Source of the DNA: Larkinella arboricola
GTDB taxonomy: Bacteria > Bacteroidota > Bacteroidia > Cytophagales > Spirosomataceae
Assembly: GCF_003259745.1 (NCBI RefSeq)
Contig: NZ_QLMC01000005.1
Span: 186,001 to 250,000, forward strand
Length of the DNA stretch: 64,000 nt
Reading direction: 5' to 3'
Shown: positions 45,876 through 54,940 of the stretch, one piece after another
Layout: every line of letters begins with the position of its first letter
Position numbering within the stretch: the stretch's first letter is position 1
Program-made: the position numbers and the translations under genes
Notes under the pieces: model-generated
What the model saw: the letters and a program-made list of their open reading frames with translations, nothing else
What the model was told of the DNA's origin: nothing
Databases searched by the model: none

Positions 45876-47990
45876 ATGCTTCGAAATGTTGCTGTTATTG
45901 GAGCGATTGGCCTGCTGACGGTCGTATGGGCCGTTTCGTTCATACCGCTTTCCACCCCGGAGGGAGCCAATACCGACTGGCGCGAATACAATGGTACTGG
46001 CGAACAAAGCCATTACAGCCCGTTGAACCAGATTACGAAAGCCAATGTAGGGCAACTGACGAAAGCGTGGGAATACGCTTCGGGCGGGGCCGATTCCGTT
46101 GCAAACCAGACGCAGATTCAGTGTAACCCTATTGTGGTAGACGGTGTTCTCTACGGCGTTTCGGCGGGTTCGCAGGCGTTTGCGCTGGATGCCGCTACGG
46201 GAAAAGAACGCTGGAAAACCGCCCTGACGGACGAGACGTTTAAAATGACCAGCCGGGGTGTTACGTACTGGACCGACGGCAGGAACAAACGGGTTTTCTT
46301 TGCTTACGGACACCTGTTGTACGCGCTGGATGCCACGACCGGAAAACCCGTACCAACGTTTGGAAAAGCCGGGAAAATCAACCTGCGCGACGGTCTGGAA
46401 CGGCCCGGGGCTGATGATTACGTGGTGGCGAATACCCCCGGCATTCTTTTCAAAAACCACATCATTGTCGGCGTTCGTGTATCGGAAGGACCCACGGCTT
46501 TGAAAGGCGATATCCGGTCGTACGACGTGCGGACGGGGCGGCTGGTCTGGACGTTCCGGACCATTCCGGAGCCGGGTGAATTGGGCTACGACACCTGGCC
46601 GAAAGACGGATACCGGAATGTGGGCGGGGCCAATAACTGGATGGGCATGGCCATCGACCGGCAGCGGGGCATCGTCTACGCTCCAACGGGTTCGGCGGCT
46701 TTCGATTTTTACGGCGGCAATCGGTTGGGGACCAATCTGTTCGCCAATTGCCTGCTGGCGCTGGATGCCCGGACCGGGAAGCGGCTCTGGCATTTTCAGT
46801 TTGTACACCACGACATCTGGGACCGCGATCCGCCCGCTCCGCCCAACCTGCTGACGGTGGTGCAAAACGGGCAGAAAATCGACGCCGTGGCTCAGGTGAC
46901 CAAGCAGGGACACGTGTTTGTGTTTGACCGCGTGACCGGAAAACCGTTATTTCCGATTGAAGAAAAGCCGTTTCCGGCGTCGGATATTCCGGGTGAGCAA
47001 GCCCATCCGACGCAGCCGATTCCGCTGAAACCGGCCCCCTTTACCCGCCAGACATTCACGGAAAAAGACCTGAACGAAACCGTGGCGGATCGGGAGGAGG
47101 TGTTAGCGCAACTGCGCGCCAGCCGGACCGGAACACCGTATTACCCGGTGGGGCGTCAGCGAACGATTTTCTTTCCCGGAACCGACGGCGGAGCGCAGTG
47201 GGGTGGAGCGGCTGCCGATCCGGATGGTATGCTGTACGTTCCGGCCAAGGAAATTCCGGTCTACTCCACGCTGACCGATGCGCCTAAACCCACGACCGTG
47301 AGCAGCGCCGAAACGTTGTATGCGACCAACTGCGGAGCCTGCCACGGCGCCGACCGCCGGGGTGACCATAGCGGAGCCTATCCCTCGCTGCTGTCGATCC
47401 GTGAGCGTATGAAACCGGAAGCCATGCACGAGTTGCTGAAAAAGGGCCGGGGAATGATGCCCGCGTTTTCGCACTTGTCACAGGTCGAACGCAATGCCAT
47501 TGTCGATTTCATCTCCGGAAAAACCGCTTCCCATACCGTTGCTACCACGCCGGGCCGAACCTGGTTGCCCTACATTCACACGGGTTACAACCGCTGGTAC
47601 GACCGCAACGGGTTTCCGGTAAGCCGCCCGCCCTGGGGTACGCTGACGGCCATTGATCTCAATACCGGTGAACACCGCTGGCAGATTCCGCTGGGCGAAT
47701 TTCCGGCGCTGACCAGGCAGGGTATGCCGCCAACAGGCACCGACAATTACGGCGGCCCGGTCGTGACGGCCAGCGGTCTGCTTTTTATTGCCGCCACTCC
47801 CGACCAGAAATTCCGGGTTTTTGATCGCCAGACCGGTAAACTGCTCTGGGAAACCCAACTTCCGGCAGCCGGATACGCCACGCCCGCCCTGTATTCGGTA
47901 GGCGGAAAACAGTATGTCGTGATTGCCTGCGGGGGTGGTAAACTCAAAACCCGTTCGGGCGACCGCTACGTGGCTTTTGCGCTGCCGTGA
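45876..47990 (+). CDS. PQQ-type dehydrogenase with inserted cytochrome c domain
   Basis: 704 aa periplasmic quinoprotein. N-terminal hydrophobic anchor or signal (about 1-25), then a beta-propeller with YSPLNQITKANVGQL and many W-motif repeats (LDARTGKRLWHFQFVHHDIWD). A c-type cytochrome with C486, C489 and H490 (CGACH) and a GRGMMPAF axial Met is inserted before the last propeller blades, which resume at LTAIDLNTGEHRWQIPLGE. Likely oxidises a sugar or alcohol and passes electrons to the inserted haem. Substrate unknown. It lies alone between converging GYF and gcvH. Confidence 0.88.
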   Translation: MLRNVAVIGAIGLLTVVWAVSFIPLSTPEGANTDWREYNGTGEQSHYSPLNQITKANVGQLTKAWEYASGGADSVANQTQIQCNPIVVDGVLYGVSAGSQAFALDAATGKERWKTALTDETFKMTSRGVTYWTDGRNKRVFFAYGHLLYALDATTGKPVPTFGKAGKINLRDGLERPGADDYVVANTPGILFKNHIIVGVRVSEGPTALKGDIRSYDVRTGRLVWTFRTIPEPGELGYDTWPKDGYRNVGGANNWMGMAIDRQRGIVYAPTGSAAFDFYGGNRLGTNLFANCLLALDARTGKRLWHFQFVHHDIWDRDPPAPPNLLTVVQNGQKIDAVAQVTKQGHVFVFDRVTGKPLFPIEEKPFPASDIPGEQAHPTQPIPLKPAPFTRQTFTEKDLNETVADREEVLAQLRASRTGTPYYPVGRQRTIFFPGTDGGAQWGGAAADPDGMLYVPAKEIPVYSTLTDAPKPTTVSSAETLYATNCGACHGADRRGDHSGAYPSLLSIRERMKPEAMHELLKKGRGMMPAFSHLSQVERNAIVDFISGKTASHTVATTPGRTWLPYIHTGYNRWYDRNGFPVSRPPWGTLTAIDLNTGEHRWQIPLGEFPALTRQGMPPTGTDNYGGPVVTASGLLFIAATPDQKFRVFDRQTGKLLWETQLPAAGYATPALYSVGGKQYVVIACGGGKLKTRSGDRYVAFALP

Positions 47991-48015
47991 CCGGAAACAA
48001 AGGCCGGGGGCAGGG

Positions 48016-48046
48016 TTTGTAAAACCGTTTTACGTGTGTAACTTGC
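48016..48046 (+). promoter_or_regulatory. Possible gcvH promoter
   Basis: TTTG at 48016-48019 and TAACTTGC at 48039-48046, 19 bases apart, resemble the -33/-7 elements with one T missing in the -7 box. It is 22 bases before the gcvH start. Confidence 0.4.
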
Positions 48047-48068
48047 AGCACTAAACGAATTGTTACCG

Positions 48069-48449
48069 ATGAATTTTCCCGAAGAACTAAAGTATACGCA
48101 GGACCACGAGTGGATTCGCATTGAGGGAGACACCGCCGTTATTGGGATTACCGATTTTGCCCAAAGTGAATTGGGAGATATTGTATTTGTGGAAGTTACC
48201 AGCGTCGGTCAGAGCTTGCCGAAAGGCGAAATCTTCGGATCTATCGAAGCCGTTAAAACGGTATCGGATCTGTTTCTGCCCGTGGGTGGCGAGGTGCTTG
48301 AAATCAATCCGGACGTTGAAAAATCGCCCGAGCTGGTCAACGACGATCCGTACGGCCGGGGCTGGATTATCCGGCTGAAACTGACCGACGGCGCCGAAAC
48401 CGATGACCTGTTATCGGCCGAAGCCTATAAAGAGTTGGTGGGCGCTTAA
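48069..48449 (+). CDS. gcvH: Glycine cleavage system H protein
   Basis: 126 aa lipoyl carrier shuttling the aminomethyl group between P, T and L proteins. The lipoyl Lys is K63 in [11 protein letters not shown], and the fold pattern ([46 protein letters not shown]) is complete. ATG 48069 ([10 protein letters not shown]) is chosen over a TTG 9 bases upstream because homologues start at MNFPEELKY. First gene of a possible run gcvH to VanZ. Confidence 0.96.
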   Translation: MNFPEELKYTQDHEWIRIEGDTAVIGITDFAQSELGDIVFVEVTSVGQSLPKGEIFGSIEAVKTVSDLFLPVGGEVLEINPDVEKSPELVNDDPYGRGWIIRLKLTDGAETDDLLSAEAYKELVGA

Positions 48450-48547
48450 GCCCCCGATTGAGTCAGGAAGCTCCATCCGGGGCTTTTTTTTTGCATTCCC
48501 GACCACCCGACCCCGGCCAGCTGCCCGCGGGTGGACCCAACAAAACC

Positions 48548-49843
48548 ATGAAACTACTTATCCGTGCCGCCCGAATCGTAGACGCCCAGTCGCCCTTTAA
48601 TGGACAGGTTCGTGACGTATTGATTGAAAACGGTCTTATCCGTCAGATTGGTGAGTCGATCACCGTTGAGGAATCGGACGCAGCCCTGAAAGTGATTGAA
48701 CAGGACGGGTTGTGTATCTCGCCCGGCTGGATCGATCTGCGGGTGTCGGCCAAAGACCCCGGTTACGAACACAAAGAAGATTTGACCACGGTTTGCAAGG
48801 CGGCTTCACGCGGAGGGTTTACCGACATTGCCATCCTGCCGAATACCAAACCCGTGCTGGATTCGAAAGATACGCTGGGATACATCCGGCAGGCTACGCA
48901 GGGGCATCCGGTGAACGTACACCCCATTGCAGCCATTACCAAGAAAACGGAAGGTACGGATTTTACCGACATGATCGACCTGCATCATGCCGGGGCGGTG
49001 GCCTTCTCCGACGGCGAAAAACCGCTGCTGAATGCCGACCTGCTGCTCAAAACCCTGCAATACCTGCAACCGTTCAACGGGTTGCTGATGAACCGTCCGG
49101 AAGAGCAGAATCTGACGCATTTCGGGCAAATGAACGAGGGGCTGTCCAGTACGCTGCTGGGCCTGAAAGGAATGCCCGCTATGGCCGAAGAAATGATGAT
49201 TGAGCGGGATTTGCGGCTGCTGGAATACGCGTATTCCCAGAGCGCCAACCCGGCCTCCGGTACGGTGTTGCACTTCTCAACGATTTCGACAGCCCGGGCC
49301 GTTGATTTAATCCGCCAGGCCAAACAGCAGGGTTTGCCAATCAGTTGCGATGTAGCGGCCCACCAGCTTGCCTTCGAGGACACGGCCCTGATGGGGTTCG
49401 ATACCAACCTGAAAGTGAACCCGCCGTTTCGCGGGAGCGCCGACCGGGAAGCCCTGAAGCAAGGGCTGGCCGACGGTACCATTGACGCCATCGTGTCGGA
49501 TCACAATCCGCAGGACGACGAGAGCAAAAACATCGAGTTTGACCACGCCGAATTCGGTATCATCGGCCTGGAAACCGCCTTTGCCGTTGTCCGAACCCAC
49601 TTTGCGGACCTGCCGCTGGAGCAATTGGTCGATAAACTCACGCACGCGCCCCGCCGGATTCTGCGGCTTCCGGCGCTGACTCTCGATGAGAATCAACTTG
49701 CAACGCTGACGGTGTTCCATCCAGAGATGGAATGGACGTACGAACAGACGGTTTCGCGCTCTAAAAACTCGCCCTTTTTTGGCAAGACCCTGCGCGGAAA
49801 AGCGTTATGGATTATAAACAAAAACTTTGTTGAACAGCTATAA
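48548..49843 (+). CDS. Dihydroorotase-like protein lacking metal ligands
   Basis: 431 aa from ATG 48548. Overall it is a class I dihydroorotase: GWIDLRVSAKDPGYEHKEDL, ILPNTKPVLDS, MNEGLSSTLLGLKGMPAMAEE, and GIIGLETAFAVV. However, the zinc-binding HxH is R65-V-S67, the NRPEEQ segment lacks the usual His, FSTIST replaces HiSta, and the loop DHNPQDDE retains only DH. Therefore hydrolysis is doubtful; it may be a pseudo-dihydroorotase that supports aspartate carbamoyltransferase, or a lineage-specific paralogue. pyrB is not nearby. Confidence 0.85.
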   Translation: MKLLIRAARIVDAQSPFNGQVRDVLIENGLIRQIGESITVEESDAALKVIEQDGLCISPGWIDLRVSAKDPGYEHKEDLTTVCKAASRGGFTDIAILPNTKPVLDSKDTLGYIRQATQGHPVNVHPIAAITKKTEGTDFTDMIDLHHAGAVAFSDGEKPLLNADLLLKTLQYLQPFNGLLMNRPEEQNLTHFGQMNEGLSSTLLGLKGMPAMAEEMMIERDLRLLEYAYSQSANPASGTVLHFSTISTARAVDLIRQAKQQGLPISCDVAAHQLAFEDTALMGFDTNLKVNPPFRGSADREALKQGLADGTIDAIVSDHNPQDDESKNIEFDHAEFGIIGLETAFAVVRTHFADLPLEQLVDKLTHAPRRILRLPALTLDENQLATLTVFHPEMEWTYEQTVSRSKNSPFFGKTLRGKALWIINKNFVEQL

Positions 49844-49849
49844 ATCCGA

Positions 49850-50443
49850 GTGAAACAACTAGTCTCCTATTTCAACCACCCGCTTTTAAAACTTCCCGTC
49901 CTGTTTGGGCTGGTCGCGGGGGTGTTGTGTTTTATTTACTTCCTGGTGTTGTATTATCTGGGGATTGCACCGCTCGGCAATGTGCGGGTGCCGGATTTCG
50001 GCTTTCAGATTATCATGATGGTAGCCGCCGTCTGGTATTACCGGAAACACATCGGCAAGGGATTTCTGCACCTGTGGGAAGCCCTCACCATCTGTTACGT
50101 TGTGAATACCGTGGGGGCGTTGCTGACGGCCTGGTTGATCTATCTGTTTATCAACTTCGTTGATTACGATATATTTACGCGCTATCTTGCCGATATGCGG
50201 CAGTTGATTACGTCAACGAAGGGGCATCTGGTGGAATCGCTGGGGCAGGCCGAATACCTCCAAATGCTCAAAAATGTCGATAACATTACCCCCGAAACAC
50301 TGGTGGGCGACGAGATCAGCAAGAAAACCGTATTGGCAGTCCTACCGGTCCTGATCATTTCGTTACTGTTCAGAAGGCAGGACTACAGTTTGTATAATGA
50401 TGGGCCCGAACTGCCGAACCCTCCTAAATCGTCCCAACCCTAA
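49850..50443 (+). CDS. DUF4199 membrane protein, first copy
   Basis: 197 aa with four membrane helices (about 13-35, 40-60, 80-103, 160-180) and a helical soluble part between helices 3 and 4. The start is GTG at 49850, six bases after the dihydroorotase-like gene; no ATG is in frame upstream of the first helix. DUF4199 proteins are small membrane proteins found mostly in Bacteroidota; function unknown. Paralogous neighbour at 50463. Confidence 0.85.
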   Translation: MKQLVSYFNHPLLKLPVLFGLVAGVLCFIYFLVLYYLGIAPLGNVRVPDFGFQIIMMVAAVWYYRKHIGKGFLHLWEALTICYVVNTVGALLTAWLIYLFINFVDYDIFTRYLADMRQLITSTKGHLVESLGQAEYLQMLKNVDNITPETLVGDEISKKTVLAVLPVLIISLLFRRQDYSLYNDGPELPNPPKSSQP

Positions 50444-50462
50444 ACCTGTAACCGCTTGCATC

Positions 50463-50990
50463 ATGGAAGAAAAACCTTCTACTGTTCGTCTGGCCCTGAA
50501 ATGGGGACTAATTTCCGGCGTCGTTTTTATGGTTTATACGACGGTCATTAACCTCACTGGTCAGTTTGCAAATCAGTCGCTGTCGTGGCTGAGTGTGCTT
50601 ATCTCAGTGGCCATTACGGTATTGGCCATGCGGGAATACCGTACGCTGAATGGCGGTTTTATGAGCTTCGGCGAGGGCGTGAGCCTCGGCGCGCTGGTAT
50701 CGGTCATTGGAGGGTTGATTTCCATTACGTACAACCAGATTTATACGAGCTTCATTGATCCCACCATTCGGGAGCAGATCATGGACAATGCGCGGGAGCA
50801 ACTGGAAAATCGCGGCATGACCGATGCGCAGATTGATCAGGCGATGGAGTATACCGAAAAGCTGCAAAGCCCCGGCTTGCAGTTTCTGATCGGGGTACTG
50901 GTGGCGGGTATCTTTGGGTTAATTATTTCGCTGATTGTAGCGGCCTTTATGCGCCGAAACAAACCGCCATTTCCGGATTTTCAGAATTGA
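50463..50990 (+). CDS. DUF4199 membrane protein, second copy
   Basis: 175 aa from ATG 50463. Same pattern as the preceding copy: LALKWGLISGVVFMVYTTVI, ITVLAMREYRTLNGGFMSFGEG, a helical soluble insertion with an ENRGMTDAQIDQAMEYTEKL segment, and a final helix. It starts 19 bases after the stop of the first copy. The shared GG(F/x)(M/L)..(F/W)GE(G/A) motif between helices 2 and 3 suggests a common role. Confidence 0.88.
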   Translation: MEEKPSTVRLALKWGLISGVVFMVYTTVINLTGQFANQSLSWLSVLISVAITVLAMREYRTLNGGFMSFGEGVSLGALVSVIGGLISITYNQIYTSFIDPTIREQIMDNAREQLENRGMTDAQIDQAMEYTEKLQSPGLQFLIGVLVAGIFGLIISLIVAAFMRRNKPPFPDFQN

Positions 50991-50993
50991 TAA

Positions 50994-51086
50994 CGAGAGA
51001 CAAAAGAGAATAGACAAGGGAAGAAAGACTTGTAAGGTCCGCCAGTACGTTTATTTGTTGTCTCTTGTCTAACGTCTTGTCGTCGA
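50994..51086. repeat. Purine/pyrimidine-rich intergenic repeat before gldF
   Basis: GAGAGACAAAAGAGAATAGAC at the left (its first 20 bases) is partly matched by reverse-complement units TGTCTCTTGTCT and GTCTTGTC at the right. The pairing is imperfect but the units resemble those of the 29649-29724 hairpin. Confidence 0.45.
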
Positions 51087-51093
51087 AATTTTT

Positions 51094-51822
51094 ATGTTGC
51101 CTGTTTTTCGAAAAGAAATCAACGGCTTTTTCAGCTCATCGGTTGCCTACGTCATCATGGCCGTGTTCCTGACGGCGGTGGGGCTGATGGTTTGGGTGTT
51201 TCCGGATACGAGTCTACTGGAATACGGGTACGCCGATATGGGCGTTTTTTTTAACTTGACGCCCTACGTCATGCTGTTTCTGATTCCGGCCATTACCATG
51301 CGTTCCATCGCGGAGGAGGTTCGGACGGGTACCATCGAGTGGCTGCTGACCAAACCGCTGACCCGCTGGCAGTTAATTCTGGCAAAGTTTGTTGCCAACT
51401 GGTTGCTGGTGGTACTATTGTTGTTACCAACCCTGGTATATTATTATTCTGTTTATCAACTGGGTAATCCGCCGGGTAACATTGATTCCGCTTCGGTTTT
51501 TGGTTCCTACGTCGGTCTGTTGCTGCTGGGTGGCGTGTTTGTTGCCATTGGGTTGTTCGCGTCGTCGATCAACGAAAACCAGGTTGTTGCGTTTGTGATT
51601 GGCGTATTTTTATGCTTTCTGTTATACGTTGGTATCAGTTCCGTAGCCAGCCTGGAGTTTTGGGGCAGCTTATCGTATCCGCTGACCTGGATTGCGCTCG
51701 ATGAGCAGTATCAGGCACTGGGCCGCGGTCTGATCGACTCCCGGAATGTGATTTATTTAGTGAGTGTTATAACCGTATTCTTGTACCTGACCGAGTGGCG
51801 CATGACCGCCCTCACCCGCTGA
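51094..51822 (+). CDS. gldF: Gliding-associated ABC transporter permease GldF
   Basis: 242 aa with six membrane helices. Starts MLPVFRKEINGFFSSSVAYVI, and has PAITMRSIAEEVRTGTIEWLLTKPLTRW, the typical coupling segment of ABC-2 permeases of this kind. GldF works with GldA and GldG in gliding of flavobacteria. The next gene is VanZ-like and not gldG, which is usually adjacent; gldG and gldA may lie elsewhere. Confidence 0.88.
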   Translation: MLPVFRKEINGFFSSSVAYVIMAVFLTAVGLMVWVFPDTSLLEYGYADMGVFFNLTPYVMLFLIPAITMRSIAEEVRTGTIEWLLTKPLTRWQLILAKFVANWLLVVLLLLPTLVYYYSVYQLGNPPGNIDSASVFGSYVGLLLLGGVFVAIGLFASSINENQVVAFVIGVFLCFLLYVGISSVASLEFWGSLSYPLTWIALDEQYQALGRGLIDSRNVIYLVSVITVFLYLTEWRMTALTR

Positions 51823-51823
51823 C

Positions 51824-52174
51824 ATGCGACTCGACTCCTTAATCAAATGGGCCGCCATTGGCTGGACCATCGCCATTTTTATTGGCTGTGCCTGGCCCAG
51901 CGATCACCTTTCTGAGGGGCTGACGACCAACGATAAGTTTATTCACATCAGTATTTTTGGCGGCTGGGGCTTCTTGTGGGGGACGGTTTACCGGCAGCAG
52001 CCGGTCCGTCTTTTTATCATTGGCGTGCTGTACGGTCTGGCGATTGAAATTTACCAGTTGGTAATGCCCATCAACCGTAGCTTCGAGTGGCTGGATCTGG
52101 CGGCCGATTCGGTTGGCATTGCGCTCGGTCTGATTGCCAGTGTTCTGATGTTGCGGGTGGTTTCAAAAGGGTAA
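51824..52174 (+). CDS. VanZ-like small membrane protein, second copy
   Basis: 116 aa with about four membrane helices. VanZ pattern CAWPSDHLSEGLTTNDKFIHISIFGGWGFL and YGLAIEIYQLVMPINRSFEWLDLAADSVG. One base after gldF, so co-translated. VanZ proteins also neighbour gcvH/sprA loci in related genomes as I recall. Confidence 0.88.
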   Translation: MRLDSLIKWAAIGWTIAIFIGCAWPSDHLSEGLTTNDKFIHISIFGGWGFLWGTVYRQQPVRLFIIGVLYGLAIEIYQLVMPINRSFEWLDLAADSVGIALGLIASVLMLRVVSKG

Positions 52175-52199
52175 TGGTTCCTGCTGTTTATCATACAAA

Positions 52200-52225
52200 A
52201 CCGTCAGGATTTCACCCCTGACGGT
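52200..52225 (+). terminator. Terminator after the VanZ gene
   Basis: ACCGTCAGG (52200-52208) pairs perfectly with CCTGACGGT (52217-52225), followed on the plus strand by CCTATTTTCCTTCTTTT. Confidence 0.7.
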
Positions 52226-52256
52226 CCTATTTTCCTTCTTTTCAAATCCGGAGTTT

Positions 52257-53357
52257 CTACCGCTTTAAAACCGTCAGAACCGGCGACCCGACGGGGTGTT
52301 CGCACTTAAACTCGTGTCCCAGCAGCCGGGCCAGGGTAGCGGCGAGCTGGTTCTGGAATAAAACGGGTCCGCCGGATTGCTCGCCCGTTGGTGGGGTATC
52401 CGGCCCGATCACGGCAAACCACAACTGGTACGAATCCGGCGTTTTGGTACCGTGTCCTTTCCAGGTGGCTTTCGGGGTGTGGCCCCGTCCGTGATCCGTG
52501 GTCACAATCAGGGTCGTTTTTCCGGCGTATTGCGGGATTTGCTGAACGGTTTTCCAGAGATCGGCCAGGAAGGCATCCGCGGCATTTATCATGCGCAGGT
52601 CATCGGCGTAGCGCCCGGCATGGGCCAGCCCGTCGGTTTCGTCGAACTGCATAAACAACACGCGTGGACGGTTTTGGAGCAGGTAGTTTTTGGCGGCATA
52701 ATACGTCAGAAAATCAGGGCGGACGGTTTTGTCCCAAACCTGCGGGGGAACGGTGGTCATCATGCTGTTGAGCAGCGAGTCGGTAGCCGTTTTGGGCTTT
52801 TCGATCAGTTCATTGCCCGCGCTGGCGTAAATCCCGGTTTTCCGCTCGTTGACGGCGGCTTCGATTACATCCCAGGACGAAAAAGCCGCAATCTTCCCTT
52901 TAAAGTCAGGTTTGTTGTTCAGAAATTCGAGGACGGTCGTGTTCGGGTTGTCGATTTTGTCGTTGGATTTGATGCGTTCATCGGCATAACCGGACAGGAT
53001 TTCGTTATAACCCGGATAGCTGAACCAGTACGGGTTGGACGTGTTTACCTTACTGCCTTTCAGGCGGTTGCCGTACAGTTGCCCTTCTTTCGCAACGGTA
53101 TTCCAGAGAAACGGAAAAACCAGCTTACGGCGTTCCTGCGGATTGGCGGCCCAGAAGAATTTGCGGGCCGAAGCGGTGTCGGGCGAGTAGGCGGCATCGA
53201 ACAGCAGGGTGGAATCGGCACCGGAAAATACTTCCTGCCAGCGAACACCATCGAGCGTAACCAGAATAACATTTTGCGTTTGCTGCGCTCTGACAAATGA
53301 AAAAGACGTAACGGCCAGCAGGAAAATCAGACCGGAAATACGGAGTAGTAGCTTCAT
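52257..53357 (-). CDS. Secreted alkaline phosphatase-fold hydrolase
   Basis: 366 aa from ATG 53357 (MKLLLRIS) with a signal peptide ending RAQQ. It belongs to the alkaline phosphatase/sulfatase/phosphodiesterase superfamily: VILVTLDGVRWQEVF (metal Asp), FMQFDETDGLAHAGRY and TTDHGRGHTPK (metal Asp/His), and a C-terminal histidine in TKATWKGHGTKT. Which phosphoester or sulphate it cuts is not clear. The distance to the next plus-strand gene is short (divergent). Confidence 0.85.
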   Translation of the reverse strand: MKLLLRISGLIFLLAVTSFSFVRAQQTQNVILVTLDGVRWQEVFSGADSTLLFDAAYSPDTASARKFFWAANPQERRKLVFPFLWNTVAKEGQLYGNRLKGSKVNTSNPYWFSYPGYNEILSGYADERIKSNDKIDNPNTTVLEFLNNKPDFKGKIAAFSSWDVIEAAVNERKTGIYASAGNELIEKPKTATDSLLNSMMTTVPPQVWDKTVRPDFLTYYAAKNYLLQNRPRVLFMQFDETDGLAHAGRYADDLRMINAADAFLADLWKTVQQIPQYAGKTTLIVTTDHGRGHTPKATWKGHGTKTPDSYQLWFAVIGPDTPPTGEQSGGPVLFQNQLAATLARLLGHEFKCEHPVGSPVLTVLKR

Positions 53358-53517
53358 ACGGTTTTGGTGAACGGGGAAGGGATTAGATGAAATGGTAAAG
53401 TAACAAAAAGCCGTCAGACCCGCTGGATGCCTGCCTGTTAAATTTTTATGAAAAGAAGAAGTGGGCGCCTGCATTTTTTGTACCTTGAAATTCCAACTTC
53501 CGACCCTTAATCTCCCT

Positions 53518-54798
53518 ATGAATCATTCGCTTAACCGTCGAACGTTTCTTAAACAAAGCAGTGTTGGTGCCCTCGGGCTGTCCTTGTTTCCGGCCATTCG
53601 GAAAGTGGCGCCGAGTGACCGGCTGCGCATTGCCCACATCGGCCTGGGTGGCATGGGCAACAACCACATGGGCTGGTTTGCCAAACTACCCGAGGTAGAA
53701 ATTGTGGCACTGTGCGATCTGGATCAGGATCACCTGAACGGCAGCCTGCAACGCCTGTCCGAATTAAACCCCGGCACCCGGGCGCAGGGATATGACGATT
53801 TTCGGCGTGTACTTGACCGCAAGGACATTGACGCCGTTACCGTGGCCACACCCGACCACTGGCACGCGCAGATTGCCATTCTGGCGTTTCAGGCCGGTAA
53901 GGATGTGTACGGCGAAAAACCGTTGTCGTTCGACGTGCGCGAAGGGCAGAAGATGCTCAAGAGCCTGAACCGTCACAAACGGATTTTCCAGCTTGGTACG
54001 CAGATTCACGCGGGCGACAATTACCACCGCGTTGTTGAACTGATTCGGGGCGGGGCCATTGGCAAGGTGCATACCGTTCGGTTGTGGAAAACCGGTTTTC
54101 CGCCCGATCTGGGTCCGGCCAACTACCAGACTCCCCCGGCTACGCTGAACTGGGATATGTGGTTGGGTCCGGCTCCGCAGTCGCTCTACACCCCGCAGCG
54201 GTGCCATTTCACGTACCGGTATTTTCTGGATTATTCGGGCGGGGTGTTTCAGGATTTCTGGAGCCACATTGCCGATGTGGTCTGGTGGTCGATTGGGCCT
54301 AAAAACCTGAAAAGCGTCAGTGCGACCGGGGAAGCGCCGGACGGCATTGCCGACGCTCCCAAGTCCATCAGCATTGATTACGAATTTGAAGACCTGAAAC
54401 TCCACTGGACCTCGGCGCCCCCCAATGTGCCGGGGGCCGAGAAACGGGGCATTGGAGCGTACTTTGAAGGCGACAAAGGGACGCTGCTCTGCGATTACGG
54501 CTCCCGCGAAATAACCGTCAACGGCGTGGTGATGACCGATATTCCGGAAATTTCCCAGGTGATTCCGCGCTCGCCCGGCCATCAGCAGAACTTTGTCGAT
54601 GCCGTTAAAGCCCGTTCGCAGCCGGAATCCAGCCTGGAGTATGCCCGGCAAATGACGATGCCCATGCACCTGGGCCTGATCTCGTACCGCCTGGGCCGCA
54701 AACTGGCGTGGAACCCTAAAAAAGAAAAGTTTATCCACGACCGGGAAGCCAACTCGTATTTATCGAGGGAATACCGCAGCAAATGGGATTTGACGTAA
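53518..54798 (+). CDS. Tat-exported Gfo/Idh/MocA oxidoreductase
   Basis: 426 aa from ATG 53518. The N-terminus has a twin-arginine signal (NRRTFLKQSSVGALGLSL, arginines 7-8), so it should be exported folded. Then the Rossmann fold RIAHIGLGGMGNNHMG and the EKPLSFDVREGQKM segment with the catalytic-type Lys, followed by the C-terminal Gfo/Idh/MocA domain. Similar exported enzymes in Bacteroidota act on sugars in the periplasm, sometimes as glycosidases using NAD-type redox chemistry. TatA is at 31424. Confidence 0.9.
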   Translation: MNHSLNRRTFLKQSSVGALGLSLFPAIRKVAPSDRLRIAHIGLGGMGNNHMGWFAKLPEVEIVALCDLDQDHLNGSLQRLSELNPGTRAQGYDDFRRVLDRKDIDAVTVATPDHWHAQIAILAFQAGKDVYGEKPLSFDVREGQKMLKSLNRHKRIFQLGTQIHAGDNYHRVVELIRGGAIGKVHTVRLWKTGFPPDLGPANYQTPPATLNWDMWLGPAPQSLYTPQRCHFTYRYFLDYSGGVFQDFWSHIADVVWWSIGPKNLKSVSATGEAPDGIADAPKSISIDYEFEDLKLHWTSAPPNVPGAEKRGIGAYFEGDKGTLLCDYGSREITVNGVVMTDIPEISQVIPRSPGHQQNFVDAVKARSQPESSLEYARQMTMPMHLGLISYRLGRKLAWNPKKEKFIHDREANSYLSREYRSKWDLT

Positions 54799-54940
54799 TC
54801 GCTGGGTGTCGAAGGTGTCGAAGTGCTGGACAGTAACCAGAGGCTGAGTACGCGTAACAGCCTGAACCAGACCACTGGCGGTGTTCGGGCGCGGGTTCTG
54901 TATCAGTTTAGGTTTTTAACATATGATAAAACAAGAGTTA

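Noticed and set aside
45828-46913. 361-codon minus-strand frame over the PQQ dehydrogenase
   Set aside because: Shadow of a strongly conserved gene; no domain or signal.
52377-53300. 307-codon plus-strand frame over the phosphatase
   Set aside because: Antisense to the superfamily motifs of the phosphatase and of low-complexity composition.
53764-54738. 324-codon minus-strand frame over the Gfo/Idh/MocA gene
   Set aside because: Sense gene has Tat signal and full domains; antisense product shows no family.
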